This document shows, piece after piece, positions 11,822 to 23,289 of a DNA stretch of 64,000 bases. The notes under the pieces were generated by a model. That model did not search any database. It was given only the letters and a program-made list of their open reading frames with translations, and was not told the origin of the DNA. Source of the DNA: Molossus alvarezi (lineage: Eukaryota; Chordata; Mammalia; Chiroptera; Molossidae); the NCBI GenBank assembly GCA_037176705.1, contig CM073891.1, forward strand, positions 53,942,571 through 54,006,570. The letters are read 5' to 3'. The translations under genes were made by a program, and so were the position numbers. Position 1 is the stretch's first letter; the number at the start of each line of letters is the position of its first letter.

Positions 11822-13668
11822 ATGGTTGACTACAAAGAAAACAAAAGTAGATGCAGAGCGTAGATCTTTCCAAGAGAAATGGATGAATGATTATTTTTTG
11901 GTGAAGTCAAAGGCAAGCCTGTGTGCCTAGTTTGTGGGGATGCATTGGCAGCAAAGAAAAAAGCCAACCTGAAGTGTCATTACAGCTCAAAACATGCTAA
12001 ACTCAATGAATTGGGAGGCCAAGTGTGTCTGGATAGAATCAATGCTCTTCAGCAGAGTTCGGAATCACAACAAGCTGCTTTCACTAGGCCTCCTGGTGAT
12101 GGAGACAACATTATTCAGTCCAGTTACGTAGAGTGAGCTAATCACAAAGAAACTGAGTCCTCATGTACAGGGAGAGTTTGTGAGAGTGCATGGTGGCTGC
12201 TGTGGAGTTAGCACCAGACAAAGTAAAATTGTTTGTGTTAGTTTGTCTCGGAGAACCGTCTCAGACCTGATGACTGACCTAGCACAAGATATTGAAAATC
12301 ACTAAAAGATTGTGCATATTTCTAATTTATCTGTCTGGCTTGTAATGAAACAATGGACATAACAAATACTGCCCAACTGGCCACTTTTATTTGTGGAATA
12401 TCTGCACAGTTTGACACATGAGAGGAACTGCTATCACTGGAAGCCATGTATGTCACTACAAGAGGTGAAGACTTGTTTGAGAGACTTGTTTTATCCATGA
12501 AAAACTTGAGCTAACATTTGAAAAGTTAAGTGGTCTTATTACAGATGGAGCTCCAGCTATGGTTAGCTCACAGAGAGGGTTAATTGCATTTGCCAAGAAA
12601 TTGTTGAATAGTCTTAGTCTTGATCTAAGTGATTTAATTACATGCCACTGCAACACACACCAAGAAAGTCTCTGTGCACAGTCGCTGTGGCTCAACAATG
12701 TGATGTCAACAGTAGTGTCAGGCATAAATTTTGTCAAAAAGCAGAGGGTTTAACAGCCGCCAATTTAATGAGTTACTGAATGACCTTGACTCTGAGTTCA
12801 CTGATCTTGTTTATCACTGTGAAGTGTGGTGGCTGAGTTATGGGCACATGCTCATGAGGTTTGACCAACTGCAGAAGGAAGTCAAGCAGTTCATAGAGAT
12901 GAAGGAGAAACCTGTCAGAGAACTCAATGATAGCAAGTGGTGGTGTGATTTAATGTTCATGTTGGACATCACCAAGTAGTACCTCTCAGAGCTGGGCCCC
13001 AACCACCTTCTCAGCGCCCTGCTTTTATTTATTTATTTTTTGTGTAGTACGTGCCCCTAGCAGGAACCGAACCTGGGACTCTCTGGTCCACAGGCCGACA
13101 CTCAACCACTGAACCAAACTGGCCAGGGCTCAGCTCCCTGCTTTAAACATGAAATAATTTGAAGCTAAATTTAGGGCTGTGGAAAGCGCAACTTGAAAGA
13201 AATAGCAAAATCCTTCTAGGACACTTGAATATGCTGGTAAATGTGCAAAACTAGTTGAAGCATTAAATGAAAGATTCAAGGACGTGAAAAACAAACTAAT
13301 AGAATTGAACACCTTTGCTACACTGTTCAATGTGGAACCAGCTGATGTGCCTGATAACCTACAACATAAAATCATTCAGCTGCAAAGTGATGATGAGCTG
13401 AAAGCTAGGTACAACCTCCCACTGCTTGAGTTCTGTAAATGTTGCATAAGCAATAATGAATTTCCCATTTTGAGGAGACATACATTGAAATATGCATCTG
13501 TATTCAGAACAACTTACCACTGCAAACAGTTCTTTTCAAAACTAACAATCGCAAAGAGTCAGCTGTGCTCCAGACTGACCAACACAAACTTGGTTGTGAG
13601 TGGCAACATCAATACCAGCTAACATCACACGCCTCACCCAAGAGAAGCAGTTCCAGCCATCACATTAG
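11822..13668 (+). pseudogene. hAT transposase with BED zinc finger, inactivated (copy 1)
   Basis: The ancestral protein cut and pasted its own transposon. Visible parts in order: ATG at 11822, followed at once by a frame break relative to copy 2; a BED-type zinc finger near 11918-12000 (C-x2-C in CLVCGD, H-x4-H in HYSSKH); the hAT catalytic-domain motif TDGAPAM at about 12543-12563; the hAT motif CHCNTHQESLCAQ at about 12642-12680; and the C-terminal dimerisation region at about 13330-13555 (FPILRRHTLKYASVF, CKQFFSKL). The style is that of the Charlie/GTF2IRD2-related hAT branch, an inference from motif wording. Defects include a stop after SYVE (12134), other frameshifts and a SINE insertion at 13028-13129. 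Expected full length is about 565 residues. Confidence 0.88.
13028..13129 (-). mobile_element. Truncated VES-type SINE inside the transposase relic
   Basis: Minus-strand head portion only: ACGTGCCCCTAGCAGGAACC through GAACCAAACTGGCCAGGG, with a (TTTATTTATT) tail on the left. Flanked by TCAGCGCCCTGCTTTTA (13011-13027) and TCAGCTCCCTGCTTTA (13130-13145), a long target duplication with few changes. The CT-rich body and the usual tail module are missing, so either reverse transcription initiated internally or a deletion followed. It splits the transposase reading frame. Confidence 0.85.
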
Positions 13669-13997
13669 GTTTGAGTTAATTAAATGTTTGACCAAATATA
13701 GAAGGCTACTTTTTAAGTTGATAACTTTGTATGGCTCAGGAATGATGTTATAAATATCCAAATGGCCCTTGGCAGATAAATGGTTCCCCACTCCTGCTTT
13801 ACCATATAGTAGTAAGAGGATTATTGTAACATGTAATAAAATAATTCTGCTCCTCACAAGTACCTATTTCAACAGCGGCACAAATGTTTTCATTGAACAT
13901 TACAAGAAAGAACATTTGCCATGGTGGATTAAGAAAATGGACCTGAATAAAAAACCTGAGTAGGAATAGGAATTTCCATAGCAGAGAGTTCATTCTT

Positions 13998-14216
13998 AAT
14001 GAGTAGTTACTGTGTACCAGGCATTGTTCCAAATGCTTCACAATCAGTTATTTAATACTCACAATGATGTTATGGTTAAGGTTCAGTAATTACTCCATTT
14101 TACCAAGAGAAAAAAAGAAATAGAGTTCCATTACATTGCTTTGTGCCACACAGCTCCTCAGAACAGACCCTGAACGCCAATCCCAGCAGTCTGGATCCAG
14201 AGCCAGTTGTTGGTTA
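13998..14216 (-). repeat. MIR SINE (ancient)
   Basis: Good minus-strand MIR: ACTGTGTACCAGGCATTGTT, then CTCACAATGATGTTATG, then ATTACTCCATTTTACCAAGA, then a CACACAGCTCCTC block, then GCAGTCTGGATCCAGAGCC. The order and spacing match the well-known core and tRNA-like head. It lies just outside the right end of hAT copy 1. Confidence 0.8.
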
Positions 14217-14329
14217 TTATGCTACATCAGGTCATCAGGTAATCTTACTTTACATGTCTGAGTTTCTCCATATGTGAAAATATGGACAGGTGAACATTTA
14301 AATGATTCTTTTCAGAAATGAGACTTTTT

Positions 14330-14540
14330 TTTTCTTTATTGACTTTAGAGAGAGAGAGAGAGGATGGGAGAGGGAGAGAGACAGAAACATCGATGAAAGA
14401 GAACATTGATTGGCCACCTCCTGTGTGCCCCTCACTGGGGATTTGGCCCACAACCTGGGCATGTGCCCTGACTGGGAATTGAACTAGTGACTTCTTAGTG
14501 CATGGTCAACAATCAACCACTGAGCCACACTGGCTGGGCC
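14330..14540 (-). mobile_element. VES-type SINE (older subfamily)
   Basis: Minus-strand SINE: T-rich start with CTTTATTGACTTTAGAGAG (the older 'TAAAATCAATAAA' type of tail on its own strand), GA-rich body, CATCGATGAAAGAGAACATT core, and GAGCCACACTGGCTGGGCC at the tRNA-like head. Flanked by AGAAATGAGACTTTTT (14314-14329) and AGGAATAAGACTTTTT (14541-14556), 14 of 16 matching. Confidence 0.9.
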
Positions 14541-14556
14541 AGGAATAAGACTTTTT

Positions 14557-17500
14557 GTATGTCATAAGAAAAAAACAAAACAAAACACATACACACACAT
14601 TTTAAAAATACATTTCCCAGTTAGTCAAAGATTAATTTTCTCTTAACAACAGTGAGGAAATTCAAGATTCTCCATTACCTTGAAGATACTGAAGAAAAGT
14701 TGTTCATTACCAGAGTATTATTTTAAATTTTAATGTCTCTTTTGAAGCAATTAAAGTTCATAATTTTTTTAAGTAGTTGAAGGGAGTGAAAATATATTTC
14801 ATTATGACTATTTTATTTTCTGGTTTCTTCTTTGATTATAGTACAATGCTTATCCCTAGAATGTTATCAGGAAATGTATTACTCTGTCCTTTCTTGTTCA
14901 CCAAGCAATTTTCTGGGATAGGTGACAAGCACACAGCCTTCAGTGCTGTGGCTAGTGTGGTAGCAGTGCTCCCTTTATTAGGGAGACTTACTGAGAACTA
15001 CTGCTCTCTGACCAGGTGCACAAAACAGAAATAAAGGAGCCACGAATCCAAAGACAATTTAATTCACCATTCAAAAACATTTTGTCATTGCTGGTTGGTT
15101 AATTCAAAGGTATTCATAATATTTATTTAAAACACTGTTAGCTTAAGAGCTTTGGTTCTTAATTTGCTCCATTTTTAACTGTTTAATATTTACTAAACAC
15201 CATTTATGTTTGAAATATTGTGCTTGAAGACTGCCCTCTGCCTTTACAGAATCTACAATCTCCCAGGGTAGACAGACCATCAATTATAATGTAACGTGAT
15301 TAATGCAATAATAGGGTAAGCAGAGAGTACTAAGGAAGTGCTGAGTGTGAGCATCAAAACTATCAGTGAAACATAACCCAGAAATCTAGACTCTAAGAAT
15401 TGTTAATCAGTGAATGGCCCCAAATCCACTTAGGAAGTCTCAAAGAATAGAAAAATAATAATAAAATCTAAAAACTAGTCTAGAAATTCTGATTTATCAT
15501 AATACAAATACAAGAATTGCATATAACCCATAGTGTCTGGAAAAGAAATTGCACATCATAATAAGTATACATACAGATAAACTCAAACTAAAATTTTGGG
15601 GATAACACAGCTTTGAAAATGTGTATTTTTATATTAGATATAAGAAGAGATTAAACTACATTAGAAATATACTTAACTTTCTGATAACGAGTTTTATATT
15701 TCTGAAATTTATAAACTGCTTACAGACTTTTAATTCTTAAATTTTAGACTGAATGGAGTCTTGGTGATCATATTTTATAAATATAATAACCTAAGATTCA
15801 CTGAAAAATAATTCAATTGTTAATGACTTGGATCGTGCTAAGCACAAGAAAATTAATATTTTCCAAGTGAGACACCTTCATACACATATTCTAAAGATGT
15901 AATCTTTGCCAACATCTTGTCAGAGCAAAGACTATTCCAAGATTCAGTATCTCTCTGTCTTTTAAAATTGCAAATATACCACCCTCAAAATTCTTCACTT
16001 TAATTGTATAATAACACAACCTATTTATTTTTATGTTTGGGGTCAAAAGCAAAAGGTTACATCTCAGATCCTGCAGTAAGATATGAACCACAGAGTGCTA
16101 TTTGGCAAACAGTCAAATACTGTGACATTTAACCCTTAATGTTTCCTCTCTGTAAAACATTTTCTTTTTTTATTAAAATATTAATCTCTCCATGTTAGCT
16201 ATGCTACTTCTGTCTTCTCAGTATAGTTAACCTTAATTCATTGTGATCTTGTCAAAATATTTTTATTTTAACTTTTAGAGCAATTCCAGCTGTTCCTATT
16301 GTAACAGAATTTAGTTTTTACTGAAAGAGCATTCAAATTAAACAAAGTAAAAGAGGAGCCAGAGAGAGTTTATTTTTTAATAGATAAGAAATTTTGAATT
16401 GTGAAAAAAAATTTTATTTTAATTTTATTTTAAAAAAGTAAGCAGTCCAATTTTTCTTAGCATAATTAAAAGACATTGCTTAATATAGCTACAACCAAAT
16501 GGCTTCAGCAGGCTATGAACTTGATTATTTCATTACTGTTACTGATTATTTCATTATTGCTGAAACTATAGCAAAGAATTTTTATAAACTTGTTCCACTT
16601 TTCCTATATTTTTCAAGTATGCATCCCAAAATTTGTAGTACATGTGAGTCAAATACCCACAGGAATTTCAACAAAAGAGTGATAATTTGTCATGAAGTAT
16701 TTGGGTATGGTCAATACATACTTCAGAAATATTGCTTTCATGTGTTTTAGCATATTACTACACAGTTATAAGAATTGGCTCCACAAATACCTTAAACTGG
16801 TAAGTGAATAGTTTGCATTTGCTCCAATATATCCTTGTTTCTTTGTCTATTAATCACTTTTTTTGTAAAATATATCATTGTCATAATAGCTTCAAACAAA
16901 AATAGTGGTTACATATTTCAAGATGGGCTCTCCAACATCTGAAACTCAACAAAAAGCAAAGCTCTCAAGTCCTTAATTATCTTTTTATATTTCTCCTCCT
17001 AAATTGTATCTATCTTTTCTACCACAGGTCTTCCTGACCTCTTCTCTAGACGGTGTCAATTCTCTCTCACCTATTCTACTGAGGAGCTGGAGGCAGTTAG
17101 GCAGTGAGGGAAGGGACCATGGGAAGGGCAGACTGAGACATGGGGGAAGTTTGAGATGACCTGAGGCTCAGCATACAGGCAGGCAACCCAGTATGTGGCA
17201 TATCTAGTGGTTTATTCAGAATCTATATCTCAAAATAAAACTTAAATTAACCTGAGAGATTGTCCTTCCTAGGCAGAAACTCCCAGCCCCCATTTATAGA
17301 AATGCAAATTAGAAGCCCCTGGAAGCAGCACAGGTCAATTACCTAACAACATAAAAACCCAGAAAGGCTGGTTTCAGGTAGGAGGTGATAACTATTCTCC
17401 AAACTGAAAAATAGACTATTTCTATCCAGCATCATAGGAGTCTCTCTCTTGCATTCTAACAGTCAATATCATTCACATTCAACTACCATTTTTATCACAG

Positions 17501-17833
17501 AGTAATTTCCCAACTATGAGCTTGCTTCCATTCATGCCAGTACACATAATGAAGGTATGATAAAGGTATATGAAGGTCCTGTTAATTGATGGCCATCATT
17601 AAACAACTCCACTGTTGCTAAACTATTGCCTTATCCCAGCACTTCTTGAGAACTGTTTCCTCAGTCTATTAGGGCTATAGCTGAGCCTGGGGTTGAACTT
17701 GCACATCTTCTTAACTGGTCCCTCACCAATACTTTCTGGAAATTATTTTGCTATCATATTATCTGATGTTGCCCCACCCCATTTCCTCTTTCCTACATAT
17801 TGATTTTATACATGAAATAGAGTATTTTTTTAC
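14557..17833. other. Mostly unique DNA, no gene seen
   Basis: No supported gene. An L2-like tail is listed separately at 15175. A GC-richer stretch at about 17030-17400 (GGAGCTGGAGGCAGTTAGGC; GTGGTTTATTCAGAATC) has the look of an old minus-strand LTR, with a TTTATT that would be a polyadenylation signal on the other strand, but I could not define its ends. The rest is AT-rich. Confidence 0.5.
15175..15350 (+). repeat. L2 LINE 3'-end fragment
   Basis: Sequence order TTTACTAAACACCATTTATG, then GACTGCCCTCTGCCTTTACA, then TCTACAATCTCCCAGGGTAG, ACAGACCATCAATTATAATG and GGAAGTGCTGAGTG resembles the L2 3' end ('…actatgtgccaggca… tgccctcaaggagct…'). Strongly diverged, as expected for this ancient family. 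Confidence 0.5.
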
Positions 17834-18145
17834 TGTTGACACTGAGGGGGCAGTGTTCAAGTTCATGGTCTTGTAAAATCTGAGAAAGAGTTCAAAGACC
17901 AAGGGTAAGCCAAAGAAAGGTTTATTTTAAAGATAGACAGACTCCCCACAGTGGGGAGGGGACCCAAGTGGGTTGCCCATTGGGGCTCCATTGTCTAGGA
18001 GCAGACATATACTTTGCTAGCCTCTGATGGGTACTTTCAAAGAATTCTGCCTCATACATTTAAAGCTTGTGTCTCCCACCTGACTGGGTTCAGCCCTACA
18101 TCATCTCTAGGGGCCTTAGTGGCTTACCTTGAATATATGGTAACA
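17834..18145 (-). repeat. Solo LTR-like element, 312 bp, minus strand
   Basis: Plus-strand ends TGTTGACACTG and ATGGTAACA give the TG…CA termini of an LTR, with TGTT/AACA inverted ends. Read on the minus strand it has a polyadenylation signal in TTTAAAATAAACCTTTC followed by a TTGGCTTACCCTTGGTC region, the order seen in R/U5. No matching target duplication was found and no internal retroviral sequence lies beside it. The family is not assigned. Confidence 0.5.
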
Positions 18146-19151
18146 GGGCAATTTTAAAAAAATCATGAACTTCAGAATTTAGTTCATAAATACAATTTAA
18201 TGAATTTTCATGCTAAATAATAAATATAGTTTGTAAAGTATAAAGTTGGAAGCCTTCACAGTGATCCTGGAGCAGGGGTACAGGAAGACACAGCATGCTT
18301 GCTCCAGGGTACACTATCTTAGGTAATAGTTCTCCAAAGTAAGTGGCACAAACATAGGTTGTATTTGAAATAACAATTCTATGTTTACAATAATGGAAAG
18401 TAGGTGCCTGACATGGAAGTGGAAACTTCCTTGGACTTGGTTTTATTTCCAATCACACAGATGAACAGTATTTGCATAAATAATTTTGTTAGTGAGCCAA
18501 GTTAGAGGACAGTGACTAGACTAGAAGCAATATATCAGTTGCCTGAAAGAAGTAACTCACTTGTTACAAAATCCTAAAAGTAATTCTCATTACCTCAGAA
18601 ATGACCCAGGACCCTCCAAAGATGCAATGCAGTGGAATAGTGCAGTTCCCCGAAGTTTGACAGAAGGACATTTACACAACACAATTATATTCAAATATAA
18701 AGGTAACAGACAGATATGTTTGAACTTGCTATAACACAGGAGATATATTGCTCATATATTACTCATAAACTTTTATTTAACTCACTATTGGAGGCTGAAC
18801 TTTAGTTAATCTTAAAGTGATGAAACAATTGCAAGAAAAATGTGTGACTATGAATAAGTTGAACATAGGGTTTAAGTTTACAAATTACCATATGAATATC
18901 ATAAAACTTTGGAAAAGATGTAAGTAAAAAGAAATGTCAAGAACAAAAGAGAAATTTGGTAGATAATGTCATTTTGCCATTTCTTACATATGCAACATAT
19001 TAGTTAAAGCTAATAAAATAACAGATATATGGATAATTTAATTGTTTGTAAATTAACTTATGTGTAAAGAACTTGTTTATATAGTAAAATATATAAAACA
19101 TTAAATATATTAAATCAAGATAGAAAAGAAGGTAATATAGTTATACAAAAC
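18146..19151. other. Unique AT-rich DNA, no gene seen
   Basis: No gene and no recognised repeat before the LINE-1 insertion. AT content rises towards the right end, with several AATATATAAA-like patches. Confidence 0.55.
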
Positions 19152-19161
19152 AAGAAGTTAT

Positions 19162-19855
19162 TTTTTCTGCTTGGCTTATTTCACTTAGGATAATACTTTC
19201 CAGGTCCCTCCATGTCATCTCAAAGGATAAGAGATCTTTCTTTCTTACAGCTGCATAGTACTCCATTGTGTATATGTACCACTGCTTTTTTATCCATTGT
19301 CTACTGATGGACACTTGGGCAGTTTCCAGATCTTAGCTATTGTAAATAGTGCTGCTACAAACATGGGGGTACATATATTCTTCCTGATTGGTGTTTCAGG
19401 CTTCTTAGGTTATATTCCTAGAAGTGGGATCACTGGGTCAAATGGAAGTTCAATTTTTAATTTTTTGAGGTAGCACCATATTGTTTTCCATAGCGGCTGC
19501 ACCAGTCTGCATTCCCACCAGCAGTGTATTAGAGTCCCCTTTTCTCCACACCCTCGCCAACACTTGTTGTTTGATGATTTGTTGATGAATACCACATGAT
19601 CTCACTTATATACGGAATATAATGAACATAACAGTCTGAGGAATACAGTAGACCCAGAAACATGGAAGTAGGGCACAGACTGACATCCCTCAGAAGAGGG
19701 GGTGGGGGGTGGGAAGAGATAAACCACAGAACTTATATGCATGTATGCATGACCAATGGACATGGACAACTAAGCCGGGGTCGGGGTGGAGGTGGGGTGG
19801 GGAGGGGGGTGCCAATGGGGTAAAAAAGGTAAAATATCTGTAACAAAAAATAAAT
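19162..19855 (+). mobile_element. LINE-1 3' fragment with 5' inversion (twin priming)
   Basis: Two LINE-1 pieces in opposite orientation are enclosed by one exact 10-bp target duplication AAGAAGTTAT (19152-19161 and 19856-19865). 19162-about 19585 is the reverse complement of the ORF2 C-terminal region (GAGTCCCCTTTTCTCCACACC is the complement of the WRGCGEKG coding stretch). About 19587-19855 is the directly oriented ORF2 end plus 3' UTR, with TTATATGCATGTATGCATGA, a G-rich block and a short A-rich tail. The 3' piece resumes only a few bases from where the inverted piece stops. This is the expected product of twin-primed reverse transcription. Confidence 0.92.
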
Positions 19856-20280
19856 AAGAAGTTATAAGTGAAAAGTTGTCATAGATATATACAAAACTCT
19901 GAGTAATTTAAGAGAGTTTTTTGTTCTACTTCATAAAATCAATTTGTAAACCTAAATAAAAGATGATTTTCATAACAATATAAATTACCTAAAGTGACCT
20001 AGAAGATATAGATAGTCTAAATTAATAAAAATGAACATAACAAAAATTTCCAAGAGATTCTTCCTTCAAGAAAGCACCAGGCTTGGATTTTTCCACACAG
20101 GTATCTTACAGAAACTTTAAGACAGATTTTTCTTTTTTTTTTTTTTTTTTTTTGCCATTTAACATATCCTCTATTGAGAGGGAAAAAATAGTAAATAATT
20201 TAGGTATTTTGATAAAGAAACTTTTATTTCATCTAATATATAGTGTGAACACAAATATATCCTATTTCCAGATCAATTTC

Positions 20281-20518
20281 TCTTTTTAAATTTTTCTTTA
20301 AAAATATGTTTTTATTGATTTTTTTTTAGGGATATGGGGAGAAAGAGAGATAAACATTGATGTGAGAGAGAAACATTGATCGGATGCCTCTGCCTCCCAC
20401 ACACACCCAAACCAGTTATCAAGCCCACAATCTGGTCGTGTGCCTTGACCAAGAATCAAACTGCTGACCTTTCAGTGCACAGGATGATACTCACCCAACT
20501 GAGCAACACAGGCCAGGA
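20281..20518 (-). mobile_element. VES-type SINE (older subfamily, decayed)
   Basis: Minus-strand SINE with T-rich start, GGGGAGAAAGAGAGATAAAC, CATTGATGTGAGAGAGAAAC, and GAGCAACACAGGCCAGGA at the head. Exact 13-bp target duplication CCAGATCAATTTC (20268-20280 and 20519-20531). A T20-type run lies upstream at 20133-20153 but outside the duplication. Confidence 0.88.
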
Positions 20519-20531
20519 CCAGATCAATTTC

Positions 20532-21467
20532 ACTGATTAATATTGTGGCTGAAAAGGGGGCCACATACTAAACTTGACAAGTTCAAGGGAGGCCGACATA
20601 GCAGGCTTTACAAACTCAGAGACCTAAAGTAACCACATAGAATGTTAAAACTTAACTAAAAGTGAGTCATGACTTGTAGACATATCCTAGGCCAGTATCT
20701 TTCTTGACAAAGGTCAATCAGCCACTCTAACTGAGCCTATCTATAGTCTTTTCGAAGTGTCAGAGCAATTCTGCTTTTCAGACCCCTCAGGGCACAGTTT
20801 TCTATCAGAGCACAAGAGACCACAGAACCCTTCATTGTTTACTTGTTCCCCACATACCATCTCTATGTGTTGTAAATGATAATTGTTAACTATCCCATAC
20901 ACACTAATTTGAAAGAGGTATTTGTTGCTTCATTTTAGTCTTTATTGAATCTCAGGGTGGTTAGTTTACTCACTATATAAAATATAATTGCCTCACCCCC
21001 AAAGTACCAATGAATTTTATGTAACCTCCTTACATCTCCTCTTTTAATTGTAATGTATAAATACACTGCAAAGCTGCCATTTTCCAGAGGATTTTCCCAA
21101 TTCATTGAGATACTGTTTCCTGGCAATTGCCATCAGTTTGGCTAATAAACTCATAAAAATTGTTACAGGTTGGGACGTTACTTACATTGATAATATCAAT
21201 GAAGAAATTCTAAATACAATTCTAACAAAAAGAATTCATTGGCTGTTTAACAGAATAATAAAACTTTATGACACAATTGTGTTTATTCCAAATAAACAAA
21301 GATAATTGAATTTTAGGATATCAGTTATAAAATATACCAGGTTTATCAATCAAAAATTTAAAAACATAAATAAATCTAAAACATATTTAATAACACAGTA
21401 ATAATCAATAGAAGTTTTGATTAAACTCTCAATAAGTAGGAATAAATGGATAGTTTATTCATTATAT
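20532..21467. other. Unassigned DNA, no gene seen
   Basis: 20540-20900 is less AT-rich than its surroundings (GGGGGCCACATACTAAACTT; AGACCCCTCAGGGCACAG) and may be an old LTR-like repeat; I could not assign it. The remainder is AT-rich with short chance open frames. Confidence 0.45.
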
Positions 21468-21484
21468 AAAATATATTTTCCTCA

Positions 21485-22538
21485 AAGGAGAAAATGAGCA
21501 CATGGGACTACATCAAACTCAAAAGCTTCTGCACAGCAAAAGATACAATCATCAAAATGGAAAGGCTACACACTGTATGGGAGAGCATAATTGCCAATGA
21601 TATATCAGATAAGGGGTTGATTTCCAATATATATAGAGTGCTCATACAACTCCACAAAAGGAAGACAAAGAATCCAATTAAAAAATGGGCAGAGGAACTA
21701 AATAGACACCTCTCCAAACAGGACATACAAATGGCTAAGAAACATGAAGAAATGTTCATCATCACTTATCTTCAGAGAGATGCAAATTAAAACAACAATG
21801 AGGTATCACCTCACACCTGTCAGAATGGCCGCCATCAACAAATCATCAAACAACAAGTGTTGGCGAGGGTGTGGAGAAAAGGGGACTCTAGTGCACTGCT
21901 GGTGGGAATGCAGACTGGTGCAGCCACTATGGAAAACAATATGGTGTTACCTCAAAAAATTAAAAATTGAACTTCCATTTGACCCAGTGATCCCACTTCT
22001 AGGAATATACCCTAAGAAGCCTAAAACACCAATCAGAAATAATATATGTACCCCCATTTTGGTAGCAGCACTATTTACAATAGGCAAGATCTAGAAACAG
22101 CCCAAGTGTCCATCAGTAGACAAATGGATAAAAAAGCAGTGGTACATATACACAATGGAGTACTACGCAGCTGTAAGAAAGAAAGATCTCTTGTCCTTTG
22201 AGACTACATGGAGGAACCTGGAAAGTATTATTCTAAGCAAAACAAGCCAAACAGAGAAAGACAAGTTTCATATGATCTCACTTATTTGTGGAACATAATG
22301 AACATAAAAGTCTGAGGAATGGGGTAGTCCCAGAGACGTGAAAGTGGGGTACCGACTGACAATCCCCTAAAGAGGGGGGTGGTGGCGGAGAGATAATTCA
22401 CAGAACTTATATGCATGTATGCATGAACAGTGGACATGGACAACAAACTGGGGAAAGGGCAGGGAGGGAGGGGGAGGGGAAATCAGTGGGGGAAAAAGGT
22501 GAAACATCTGTAACAAAAATTATTTAATAAAAAAAATA
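21485..22538 (+). mobile_element. LINE-1, 5'-truncated, 3' end
   Basis: Starts in the ORF2 C-terminal third (GGGACTACATCAAACTCAAA) and runs through the ORF2 end and the lineage's 3' UTR (ATATGCATGTATGCATGAAC, GGGAGGGAGGGGGAGGGG, AACATCTGTAACAAAAATTA) to an A-rich tail. Two overlapping frames (21494-21790 and 21744-22094) together give the C-terminal domain, including [19 protein letters not shown] and [12 protein letters not shown], so at least one frameshift is present. The likely target duplication is ATATATTTTCCT-like sequence (about 21470-21482 and 22541-22553). Not capable of movement: no endonuclease or reverse-transcriptase domain. Confidence 0.92.
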
Positions 22539-22553
22539 TATATATTTTTTCCT

Positions 22554-23289
22554 TTCCCATAAAGGCAGCACTCTGCTTGAGAAAACTGGAAGTTTTGCTG
22601 GTAAAATACAAAATAAATAAATAACAATAATTGAAAGTTTTAAGTCATAAGAAGAAAACAAAATTTATAATATTTGATGTGGAAATGGAGAATATTACTA
22701 TATAAAGATGAAAATTCTTGACCTAAAAAAAACCTCAAAATATAAATTTATAGAATTCAAATAAGAATTAGTCAGCATCTACAATGGAAAAAGAAATATG
22801 TTACATGCTAGGAATAACCAAGATTTTAATATGCTTGTTAATAAATTTACTGACAAGTGGTCTAGTTTCATATTAAAAATTAAAAAGAGATACAAAGGAT
22901 AATTTAAATAATGAAAAATGTGCTTATTTAGGAAGGCTACAACACAAAAGTGCTAATTCTCACTAAATTAATTTATCAATTTAAAATTATTCTAACAAAA
23001 ATACTATTTTTAAAGAACTAGACAGACTTCATGGGACAAACAAATAACCAGAAAGTATAGGGACATTTTTTAAAAATGTAATTGAATGTGGTCATTTTTA
23101 TCAGATAGTAAAGGATTAAACTATAATAACTGAACAGCAAGATATGAGTGGGCATATAGACAGCTAGGTCAATGGAAAAGTGTTAAAAGTCTTGGTTATA
23201 TTTGCAAAGGTTATAAACAAAGTAGATGCTCACAGTGATAAAAGTACTTACATAAATTTATAAATATAAACTATATAATAAAATGTATC
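22554..23289. other. Unique very AT-rich DNA, no gene seen
   Basis: No gene recognised. Parts may be decayed LINE-1 sequence (for example GGACAAACAAATAACCAGAAA near 23035), but the match is too weak to call. Confidence 0.5.

Larger units (their letters stand above)
10579..13796 (+). mobile_element. Autonomous hAT DNA transposon, decayed, copy 1
   Basis: The left terminus CAGGGGTGGAGAAA and the right terminus, which reads CAGGAGTGGGGAACC on the minus strand, form the short terminal inverted repeats typical of hAT elements. They are flanked by a degraded 8-bp duplication, CTTGATCA (10571-10578) and CTTTACCA (13797-13804), 6 of 8 matching; 8 bp is the hAT hallmark. Removing three nested SINEs leaves about 2.55 kb, the same as the uninterrupted copy at 30931-33445. 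The interior carries a BED-finger hAT transposase relic. Both subterminal regions contain matching 'GGCC…' blocks in the second copy. Orientation is given by the transposase. The copy cannot be active in cis because its gene is broken. Confidence 0.9.
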
